Origin: CAYNEL01 sp964396225
GTDB lineage: Bacteria > Patescibacteriota > Minisyncoccia > Moranbacterales > UBA1568
Direction of reading: 5' to 3'
DNA length: 58,929 bases
Assembly (NCBI GenBank): GCA_964396225.1
Contig: CAYNEL010000001.1
Coordinates: 1 to 58,929, forward strand
Position numbers and translations under genes: made by a program. The notes beneath the pieces are model-generated. The model searched no databases and had not been told where the DNA came from. It saw nothing but the letters and a program-made list of their open reading frames with translations. Of the stretch, positions 1 to 5,343 are shown in pieces; within the stretch, counting starts at the first letter, position 1, and every line of letters starts with the position of its first letter.

Positions 1-1
1 C

Positions 2-985
2 GGCTACACGGCCGATGACAACGCCCGGGCCCTCATCGCGGCGCTCGAGGCCAAGACGATCGGTATCCCGGGAGCGGACCGGATTGCCGACCGGGCCTTC
101 GGATACCTTAAGGGCGCCTTCCGCCCGGGCCAAGGGTTCGTCAATTTTGCTTCCCGGACCGAAACCGATCGTCTCCAGTACGATGTCGCCTCGATGAGCC
201 AAGACGGGCACGGGCGTTCCATTGCCGCCCTCGGCTACGCGGCTGCCGTCCCCTCCCCGCTGCAGGCGGAGGCCGGCCGGCTGTTCCGTGGAGCCTTGCC
301 GGTGGCCGGGGAGCTGACCGAGCTGCGGGCCATCGGTTTCTCGATCCTCGGCCTGTGGCATTGGCTGACGCTCCATCCGGACGACGCGGAAGCCAAGGCC
401 GTTCTTGTACGGGCCGCCGAACAGCTCAAGACCGCCTGGCAGGAGCACGCCTCTTCCTGGTGGTCATGGTTCTCGCCGCTCCTCACCTATTCCAACGCCA
501 CCCTGCCGCACGCCCTCCTCCTTGCCGGCGAGACGCTCAGCGATGCCCGGGCCGTCGAGATCGCCCGGCACGCCACCGACTTTCTCGTGCGCCACAGTTT
601 CGTCGAGGACCATCTCGTGCCCATCGGCCAGAACGGCTGGTTCCGCAAAGGGGGCCACCGGCAGTATTTCGACCAACAGCCCGAGGAAGCCTCAGCACTC
701 ACTCTGGCGCTGGCCGCCCTCTACGAAAAGACGGGCGACCAAAAATACCAGCATCTCAGCCGGCGCTCCCTCGAGTGGTTCCTCGGACGCAACGCCATCC
801 ACCGGACCATGTACGACCGGTCGTCGGGCGGTTCCTATGACGGTCTCCGGGTGGACGGCGTCAACCTGAACCAGGGATCGGAATCCACGGTGTGCTATCT
901 TCTGGCGCGTTTCGCTTTCGACAAGGCGCTCCGTACCCGGGGCGCGGTCTTCAGCGTGCCGCCGCTTCGCGGCCGTTCTCGATAA
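2..985 (+). CDS. Sugar-active alpha/alpha-barrel domain protein, 3' part
   Basis: The reading frame is open from base 2, so the gene enters from the left edge and 327 residues are visible. The first visible residues, GYTADDNARALIA, and the later block GSYDGLRVDGVNLNQGSES are the kind of conserved loops seen in six-hairpin (alpha/alpha) barrels that bind or cleave oligosaccharides. In related bacteria such domains often form the C-terminal half of a glycosyltransferase. No signal peptide or membrane segment is visible in this part. The last 35 bases overlap the convergent GH130-type gene, and that pairing suggests both act on the same, probably mannose-containing, glycan. The family is recognised by motif only; the exact reaction is unknown. 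An internal ATG at 194 is not the start because conserved sequence continues upstream of it. Confidence 0.7.
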   Translation, partial: GYTADDNARALIAALEAKTIGIPGADRIADRAFGYLKGAFRPGQGFVNFASRTETDRLQYDVASMSQDGHGRSIAALGYAAAVPSPLQAEAGRLFRGALPVAGELTELRAIGFSILGLWHWLTLHPDDAEAKAVLVRAAEQLKTAWQEHASSWWSWFSPLLTYSNATLPHALLLAGETLSDARAVEIARHATDFLVRHSFVEDHLVPIGQNGWFRKGGHRQYFDQQPEEASALTLALAALYEKTGDQKYQHLSRRSLEWFLGRNAIHRTMYDRSSGGSYDGLRVDGVNLNQGSESTVCYLLARFAFDKALRTRGAVFSVPPLRGRSR

Positions 986-1991
986 GCGAGCGGAGGAAGT
1001 CGTCAAGCTCGATTTTCGCAGCGGCGATGCGTTCGTCGGCCGCCCCGTAGTAGAGGTAGAGGGTGTTGTCGTAGACGGCAGTGGCGGTCGGAAAGATGGT
1101 GTGTCGCACGTCGCCGGCGATCTCGTATTCCTCGGCCGGCTCGAGGATGGGGTCTTTCAGTTTGGCTACCATCTGGAGCGGATTGTCCCTATCGAGGAGC
1201 GCCGCCCCGACGGAATAGGTGCGGTTGCGGTTAGTCTCCCGGACGCCGTGGTAGAGGATGAGCCAGCCGGCGTACGTCTCGAGGGCTGGACAGCCGCCGC
1301 CGATGTTCCGTCCCTCGAACCATTCGGTGTTTTCGATCATGACGTTCTTCTCTAGATTGGCCAGGTAGTTGCGCCAGAAGTCGTCGTCTTGGAGCTGGGC
1401 GAAGTCGTCGAAGAACACCACCTGCATTTCGGGGAGGATGCGGTGAACGAGCGCGAACTTGCCGTCGAACTTGCGCGGCATGAGAAAACCGTCTTTCTCC
1501 CAGAGGAGTGAATCCTCGCCCACGCTGTGGCGCATGAAGGAGGAGAAGAAGAAGTACGAGGATTTGAGCTTGGAGGCGTTCAGGAGCTTCTCACATTCGG
1601 TGTAGGTGAGGTTGGGGCTGATGACACCCCGCTTCTCCCACTGCTTCAGGTCCTGGCTTACAGCATAGGCCAGTCGGGCGTTTTTGCCGTCGTAGGCGAC
1701 GTAGACCATGTAGTACGTCCCGTCGATCTTGGTGATGCGGGGATCCTCCACCCCTTTCCGTTCATAGTCGTGCTCGGGGACGATGAGGGGGCGGTCGCTC
1801 CGCTCCACCACCTCGATGCCATTCTGGAGGCGGCAGTAGCCGATGGAAGACACCATGTCGTGGGAGACGGCCCGATAGAACATGTGCACGTCCTCCCCCT
1901 CCTGGTAGGTGGCGGGATTGAGGACGGCCCGATTCTCGTATTCGCGGCTGGATTTCTCGAGGACGACTCCCAGGCGTTCGACGTGAGGCAT
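951..1991 (-). CDS. GH130-family glycoside phosphorylase/hydrolase
   Basis: 346 residues, a typical length for GH130, the five-bladed propeller family whose known members phosphorolyse or hydrolyse beta-mannosides. Visible marks are the early RAVLNPA and FYRAVSHD blocks, the GVEDPRITKIDGTYYMVY stretch near residue 80 with the conserved EDPRI, and RNIGGGCPALE plus a later RHTIFPTA segment. There is no signal peptide, so it should act in the cytoplasm on imported or self-made oligosaccharides. A TATACT box on the minus strand (2031-2026) lies about 35 bases before the ATG, with no clear Shine-Dalgarno site. It overlaps the 3' end of the convergent alpha/alpha-barrel gene by 35 bases. Family confidence is high; phosphorylase versus hydrolase cannot be decided from this reading. 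Confidence 0.85.
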   Translation of the reverse strand: MPHVERLGVVLEKSSREYENRAVLNPATYQEGEDVHMFYRAVSHDMVSSIGYCRLQNGIEVVERSDRPLIVPEHDYERKGVEDPRITKIDGTYYMVYVAYDGKNARLAYAVSQDLKQWEKRGVISPNLTYTECEKLLNASKLKSSYFFFSSFMRHSVGEDSLLWEKDGFLMPRKFDGKFALVHRILPEMQVVFFDDFAQLQDDDFWRNYLANLEKNVMIENTEWFEGRNIGGGCPALETYAGWLILYHGVRETNRNRTYSVGAALLDRDNPLQMVAKLKDPILEPAEEYEIAGDVRHTIFPTATAVYDNTLYLYYGAADERIAAAKIELDDFLRSLIENGREAAAR

Positions 1992-2044
1992 ACGGGTGGA
2001 AAGAGGTTATGGGACGGACGGTTCCAGTATACCAAACGCCGCGC

Positions 2045-2050
2045 TATACT
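2045..2050 (+). promoter_or_regulatory. -10 box TATACT of yciB-like gene
   Basis: TATACT ends 6 bases before the ATG at 2057, so the predicted transcript starts at or within a base or two of the start codon. A mirror-image TATACT on the minus strand (2031-2026) serves the GH130 gene, giving two face-to-face -10 boxes inside about 30 bases. Confidence 0.6.
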
Positions 2051-2056
2051 GGAGGC

Positions 2057-2665
2057 ATGCACAGGAGCATGTGGACCAACTGGGTGATTGAATTCGGGCC
2101 GTTGGCCGTGTTCTTCATTCTGCTCTACGGGTTCGACCTGGGCCGGAGCGAGCGGGCCAATTTCCTGATCGCCACAGGCATCCTCACCGTCCTCACCGTC
2201 TTTTCGATGATCGCCGCCCGGGTGCGCGAGGGGCGCCTGGCCCTCTTCCCCATCGTGGCCGGGGCCTTCATCGTCAGTTTCGGGGCGGTCTCGGTCTTCT
2301 CCGGCTCGCCGGCCGTCTTCATCGTCAAGGACACCCTCTACTACGGCCTCTTCGGGCTCCTCCTCCTTATCGGTTGCCTCCGGGGTCAGGGCTGGCTCAA
2401 GGCTTTCTTCGAGGGCCTGCTCGATATCTCGGACCGGGGATGGTATCTCCTCTCCCTACGGTGGTCTGTTTTCTTCCTGCTCCTGGCGGTTTCCAACGAG
2501 TACGTCTCGCGCCATTACCATCTCGACGTCTGGATCCACTACAAACTGGCCGCCACCATTCTCCTCAATCTCTTCGGCTGGTACCAATTCCTGCTCATCC
2601 GGCGTTACCGCAATCCGGCCGCCTCCGCCTGGGGGCTCCGTCTGGAACCCGTCCCGCCGAAGTGA
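2057..2665 (+). CDS. yciB: YciB/IspZ-like septation-associated membrane protein
   Basis: 202 residues with five or six hydrophobic segments. The opening WTNWVIEFGPLAVFFILLY, the middle VKDTLYYGLFGLLLLIG and the RGWYLLSLRWSVFFLLLAVSNE block match YciB (intracellular septation protein A), an inner-membrane protein tied to envelope integrity in proteobacteria. I chose the ATG at 2057, not an upstream in-frame TTG at 2009, because a TATACT box sits only 6 bases before 2057. A GGAGG is present but just 1 base from the ATG, too close for a normal Shine-Dalgarno site. A bidirectional terminator follows the stop. It stands alone between a sugar phosphorylase-like gene and tRNAs, so context adds little. 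Confidence 0.85.
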   Translation: MHRSMWTNWVIEFGPLAVFFILLYGFDLGRSERANFLIATGILTVLTVFSMIAARVREGRLALFPIVAGAFIVSFGAVSVFSGSPAVFIVKDTLYYGLFGLLLLIGCLRGQGWLKAFFEGLLDISDRGWYLLSLRWSVFFLLLAVSNEYVSRHYHLDVWIHYKLAATILLNLFGWYQFLLIRRYRNPAASAWGLRLEPVPPK

Positions 2666-2688
2666 AGCCCCTGCGGGTCTCACAAATA

Positions 2689-2713
2689 AAAACACCCTCA
2701 TGGGTGTTTTCTT
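2689..2713. terminator. Bidirectional intrinsic terminator
   Basis: A 9-bp stem AAAACACCC/GGGTGTTTT with a 4-base loop. It is followed by a T-rich stretch on the plus strand (ending yciB) and by TTTTTATTT on the minus strand (ending the two Arg tRNAs). Confidence 0.75.
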
Positions 2714-2788
2714 GGTGCGCCCGGTAGGAATCGGACCTACGGCCTTGTGGACCGGAACCACACGCTCTATCCACTGAGCTACGGGCGC
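2713..2788 (-). tRNA. tRNA-Arg (anticodon CCG), CCA encoded
   Basis: A full cloverleaf can be drawn: acceptor GCGCCCG/CGGGCGC, D arm GCTC/GAGC, anticodon stem TGTGG/CCACA with loop TTCCGGT (anticodon CCG, reading CGG), T stem GTAGG/CCTAC, discriminator A, then encoded CCA. The T loop is TCCGATT, with C where U55 (normally pseudouridine) is expected. It lies 28 bases downstream of tRNA-Arg(GCG) in the same direction, so both are probably cut from one transcript. Confidence 0.95.
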
Positions 2789-2816
2789 TGAAGAAGTGCT
2801 ACGAAAACCAATGCGG

Positions 2817-2889
2817 TGCGCTCGGCAGGAATCGAACCTGCGACCTTTTGGACCGCAACCAAACGCTCTATCCACTGAGCTACGAGCGC
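2817..2889 (-). tRNA. tRNA-Arg (anticodon GCG)
   Basis: Cloverleaf with acceptor GCGCTCG/CGAGCGC, D arm GCTC/GAGC, anticodon stem TTTGG/CCAAA and loop TTGCGGT, giving anticodon GCG (codon CGC, and CGU by wobble). The T loop TTCGATT is normal. The discriminator is A and the next three bases are CCG, so CCA must be added or repaired. Most bacteria read this box with ACG edited to inosine, so GCG is unusual. Confidence 0.93.
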
Positions 2890-2906
2890 GTCATCAGCTG
2901 GGCTGA

Positions 2907-2936
2907 AAAAGAAAAAGCCTCTTCCTGAGGGGGCTT
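2907..2936 (-). terminator. Probable intrinsic terminator of the bPH-like membrane protein gene
   Basis: On the minus strand an imperfect stem (AGCC..CTC with GAG-GCT, two-base bulge) is followed by TTTTTCTTTTT, just after the stop codon at 2957. Confidence 0.55.
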
Positions 2937-2956
2937 TCCGCCATGGCAAATGCCCA

Positions 2957-3490
2957 TCAACTATGGAGCAATTTCTCCAAGCTGTCAACGAGCGGCACCT
3001 CCTGTTCCTCCTCTGGCAGAAACTGGAGGAGGACCGAGCGAACCCGCTCGACGTCGTCGGCTGGGAAAGGGGCCCGCACCTGTCTCACGAGACCGCTCCC
3101 CTGCTGGAGCGACAGGACTGGCTCGTGACCGGGAAAAATCCAGAACGACTGCATCCTTTCGTAGGGGAAGAACTCGGTATTGAGATAAAGGCCCTCTCCG
3201 GTGAGGAAGCACCGGAAGGCGCGCGGCGCGGCGCGGGAAACCCGCCAGCCGATGAGGCCGATGAGGAAGAAGAGTGCGGTCGGAAGGAAGCTCCCCTGGA
3301 GCAGGCTGTAGACGCCCGAAACGACGAGGAGAAGAAGGAGGATCCAGCGGCTCCGTCTGCCGAGACGGAGGGCCGGTTCGTCGAAAGCCCAGGCGTAGAG
3401 CGAGCCCTCCGGGGCGTCGACCACCTCTCCGCCGGCGGGAGCCTGGGGTTGTTCGGCCGTGGAAGTGCGTTTGTTTTTGGGGGCCGGCAT
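2957..3490 (-). CDS. Two-TM membrane protein with PH-like (bPH/DUF5673-type) tail
   Basis: 177 residues. A charged N-terminal tail is followed by two close hydrophobic segments (about residues 48-64 and 70-85, separated by a short loop), then a soluble C-terminal half with FLTGEGLYLNTEFFPYERM, resembling the small bacterial PH-like domains found after a TM hairpin. The C-terminal domain ends with an acidic stretch. Function is unknown; such proteins are common single-copy membrane proteins in Patescibacteria. The ATG at 3490 is preferred over an upstream non-ATG start because a minus-strand TATACT (3508-3503) ends 12 bases before it. An 18-bp near-palindrome (3504-3521) overlaps that promoter and may be an operator. 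Confidence 0.7.
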   Translation of the reverse strand: MPAPKNKRTSTAEQPQAPAGGEVVDAPEGSLYAWAFDEPALRLGRRSRWILLLLLVVSGVYSLLQGSFLPTALFFLIGLIGWRVSRAAPRAFRCFLTGEGLYLNTEFFPYERMQSFWIFPGHEPVLSLQQGSGLVRQVRAPFPADDVERVRSVLLQFLPEEEQEVPLVDSLEKLLHS

Positions 3491-3502
3491 AGCGTTGCCA
3501 AG

Positions 3503-3508
3503 AGTATA
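3503..3508 (-). promoter_or_regulatory. -10 box TATACT for the 2957-3490 gene
   Basis: TATACT on the minus strand, 12 bases before the ATG at 3490, predicting a leader of only about 6 bases. It is embedded in the near-palindrome GTATACCATATGGTGTAC at 3504-3521. Confidence 0.5.
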
Positions 3509-3560
3509 CCATATGGTGTACAAAGGCGGAACAACTTGCTAGCCTAAAAACGTTCTTGCT

Positions 3561-3650
3561 GGAGGCGTGTGTGAGTGGTTGAAACAGGCAGTCTTGAAAA
3601 CTGCTAGGCCGGCAACGGTCTCGAAGGTTCGAATCCTTCCGCCTCCGCCA
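3561..3650 (+). tRNA. tRNA-Ser (anticodon TGA), CCA encoded
   Basis: A class II tRNA of 90 bases: acceptor GGAGGCG/CGCCTCC, anticodon stem GCAGT/ACTGC with loop CTTGAAA (anticodon TGA, codon UCA), a long variable arm between the anticodon and T arms, T stem GAAGG/CCTTC with loop TTCGAAT, discriminator G and encoded CCA. An intrinsic terminator follows at once. Confidence 0.96.
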
Positions 3651-3658
3651 AAATTGAA

Positions 3659-3698
3659 AAGCCGGACACCTGTAAGAAGGTTGTCCGGCTTGTTTTTT
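3659..3698 (+). terminator. Intrinsic terminator of tRNA-Ser
   Basis: Stem AAGCCGGACA/TGTCCGGCTT followed by GTTTTTTTA. The convergent minus-strand gene ends at 3698, immediately beside it. Confidence 0.8.
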
Positions 3699-4138
3699 TA
3701 TGGGTGGTTCATCGAGACACCGATGAGCTGATCGTAACAGCGTCGATACTGATAGGCGGTCTGGGCAATCCTGAGGATGCGGCCTATTGACTGGCGACGC
3801 TTGTCTTGTGGGACCGTTTCCAATATCCCCAGCAGATACTCACTTTCCCGAAGCAGCTGTTTGAACCGCTCCAGAACAGCCTTTGCTTGCTCTGAACAGT
3901 CCGCGTCCCCGCCCTGCTCGATCATGGCCAGGGCATCGCGGTTGTCCTCCATAAGCTGCTCCAACTGCTCTTCTTGGGTGGGAAACAAGAGTGATCGGAA
4001 AACGCTGAGGCCACAGGTGACGATGCCGGAGAGCGAAAAAACCAGCCACCAAGGCATCGCGGACTGTTTCGGGAAAAACGCGTACAGGATGGTGGTGGCC
4101 AGTACAGCAAAAACCAGGGAAAGGAATAAGACACGCAT
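3698..4138 (-). CDS. Hypothetical two-TM protein with helical cytoplasmic tail
   Basis: 146 residues. Two hydrophobic segments (about 3-19 and 27-45) precede a long helical, charged tail rich in Glu, Gln, Leu and Arg (residues 55-140) that could form a coiled coil. I do not recognise a family. Unlike most genes here it has a textbook promoter (TTGACA, 17 bases, TATTGA at 4209-4181) and a strong Shine-Dalgarno site, GGAGG, 5 bases before the ATG at 4138, which is why I prefer this start to an in-frame GTG upstream. Its promoter region shares about 14 bases with the region upstream of the 59-residue gene at 53937-54116, so the two may belong to one regulatory group. Confidence 0.65.
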   Translation of the reverse strand: MRVLFLSLVFAVLATTILYAFFPKQSAMPWWLVFSLSGIVTCGLSVFRSLLFPTQEEQLEQLMEDNRDALAMIEQGGDADCSEQAKAVLERFKQLLRESEYLLGILETVPQDKRRQSIGRILRIAQTAYQYRRCYDQLIGVSMNHP

Positions 4139-4180
4139 GGAAACCTCCTCGATGATGTGGACCAAAGAACTCGTATTTCA

Positions 4181-4209
4181 TCAATACAACGAAAAACAAC
4201 TCCTGTCAA
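4181..4209 (-). promoter_or_regulatory. Sigma70-type promoter for the 3698-4138 gene
   Basis: Minus strand: TTGACA (4209-4204), 17-base spacer, TATTGA (4186-4181). The leader is about 36 bases and contains a good Shine-Dalgarno site. Confidence 0.65.
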
Positions 4210-4221
4210 CTACTCCCCCGC

Positions 4222-5052
4222 TTAATAACGCGCGCAATAGTCGCGGAGGGCGGCCATGAGCGCGCGCGTGCGCTCCCCCGGCTCGCCGGAACCGATGGTG
4301 CGGTCGTCCACTCGAACGACCGGGACGATGTACTTGTTCGTCGCGGTGAGGAACATCTCGTCGGCGGCGAACACTTCATCGAGGGCGACGGGACGCTCCT
4401 CGGTCTTGAGTCCCGCCTCCCGCGCCAGTTCGAGGACGAGGCCGCGGGTGACGCCGCGGAGGATTGCTTCTCCCGGCATGACGAGCGTTTCGCCCAGGAT
4501 GATCCCGAAGTTACTGGTCGAAGCCTCAAGCGCCCGGTCACCCGAGACGAAGAGGACCTCCAGCGCGTCTGCCGCGACCTTGCGGGCGTTCTCGCGGATG
4601 GCGGCCACATAGTTGGTCACCTTGGCCGCCGGCCAGGAACGTGCGTAGTCGAGAGTGATGAGTTTTGCGCCGTCACGGTAATACCGATCGTCGAGGGGGG
4701 TGAAGGGCTCAATGAGGATGATGAAGGTCTCCTTGCCTTCCGGGGTGAAAGCGCTCTCGCTCTGTCCCCCAGTCAGGACGGTGCGGATGGTGGATTGCGG
4801 AAAAGCGTTTTTGGCCAGGAGGTCGGCGAGGGTTTCGCGGTAGCGCGTCGCATCGATCGGCAGCTTCAGTCCGAGCATGTCCGCCGAATTGGCGAGGCGT
4901 TCCCAGTGGCGCTCGAGAAGGAACGGTTTGCCGTTCTCGGTACGCATGACGTCGAATACCCCGTAGCCTCGGAGGAAGCCGAGATCGTAAGGGCTGATGG
5001 CGACGGTGTCGGCGGGAACGATGCGGTCTTGCCAGTAGGCGTAGCGGGCCAT
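4222..5052 (-). CDS. Class IV (fold-type IV PLP) aminotransferase
   Basis: 276 residues, matching the family that holds branched-chain aminotransferase, D-amino-acid aminotransferase and aminodeoxychorismate lyase. The expected order is present: DLGFLRGYGVFDVMRT near the N-terminus, the PLP lysine in AAKVTNYVAA near residue 143, and ALEASTSNFGII near 177, where the Glu contacts the pyridine nitrogen of PLP. The typical C-terminal segment with VFAADEMFLTATNK is complete. The protein is cytoplasmic. In a genome with few amino-acid pathways it may make D-amino acids for peptidoglycan or transaminate branched-chain amino acids; the sequence alone does not decide. It is the only gene of its kind nearby and faces the ncRNA and recG across a 291-base gap. 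Confidence 0.88.
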   Translation of the reverse strand: MARYAYWQDRIVPADTVAISPYDLGFLRGYGVFDVMRTENGKPFLLERHWERLANSADMLGLKLPIDATRYRETLADLLAKNAFPQSTIRTVLTGGQSESAFTPEGKETFIILIEPFTPLDDRYYRDGAKLITLDYARSWPAAKVTNYVAAIRENARKVAADALEVLFVSGDRALEASTSNFGIILGETLVMPGEAILRGVTRGLVLELAREAGLKTEERPVALDEVFAADEMFLTATNKYIVPVVRVDDRTIGSGEPGERTRALMAALRDYCARY

Positions 5053-5154
5053 GGCCGATAGTTCAAAAATTACGAAAAAGTCCCTCGGGGGCCGGGAGCT
5101 GCCCCTAGTATATCAGGCAGGCTGGCGATGGCTCAAATCAGGTCTTTCCGCTAC

Positions 5155-5183
5155 TTGACCTCCATCCAATCCTGTGTTTTAAT
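5155..5183 (+). promoter_or_regulatory. Promoter of the putative ncRNA
   Basis: TTGACC (5155-5160), exactly 17 bases, then TTTAAT (5178-5183), predicting a start near 5190. This is one of the better -35/-10 pairs in the window and there is no protein gene directly behind it. Confidence 0.6.
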
Positions 5184-5187
5184 GGAT

Positions 5188-5310
5188 GCGCCACAGGAAA
5201 TCCACACCTTTGTGCCTGTCGCCAACTTGTTTACCTACCGTTCCCCCTACGGTCCGAGCGAAGACAAGTTGCTTCCCCTCCCGGCGCCTGGCGCTGGAGG
5301 GGATTTTTTA
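5188..5310 (+). ncRNA. Putative free-standing structured RNA, class unknown
   Basis: About 120 bases between a sigma70-like promoter and an intrinsic terminator, in the gap between the aminotransferase and recG. Three structural parts can be drawn. The first is a compound hairpin 5190-5222 (GC-C-ACAGG with CCTGT-C-GC, enclosing CACA/TGTG). The second has an outer stem AACTTGT (5224-5230) with ACAAGTT (5264-5270), enclosing ACCGT/ACGGT (5237-5253). The third is a strong GC-rich terminator hairpin. I could not match it to tmRNA, SRP RNA (no GGAAGC core), RNase P, 6S RNA or a riboswitch I know. recG has its own TATACT box after the terminator, so this looks free-standing rather than a leader. 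A frame with ATGs at 5128 and 5182 runs through it but also crosses the terminator, so I do not call it coding. Confidence 0.55.
5275..5309 (+). terminator. Intrinsic terminator of the ncRNA
   Basis: Stem CCCCTCC/GGAGGGG with a further GCG/CGC inner stem, followed by ATTTTTT. Confidence 0.8.
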
Positions 5311-5329
5311 TGCTTCTGGCCGGCTCGAC

Positions 5330-5335
5330 TATACT
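5330..5335 (+). promoter_or_regulatory. -10 box TATACT of recG
   Basis: TATACT ends 8 bases before the ATG at 5344, predicting a leaderless or nearly leaderless mRNA. No convincing -35 is seen. It lies 20 bases after the T-tract of the ncRNA terminator. Confidence 0.6.
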
Positions 5336-5343
5336 GAAGGCGT

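Noticed and set aside
4..222. Antisense frames on GC-rich genes, for example long frames opposite recG, pyrG, the Clp-like gene and asnB
   Set aside because: They are shadows produced by high-GC third positions. The opposite strand has clear family motifs in every case.
5128..5337. 69-residue frame over the ncRNA region
   Set aside because: It crosses the promoter and the terminator hairpin and has no ribosome site. I prefer the RNA interpretation, but the in-frame ATG at 5182 leaves a small doubt.
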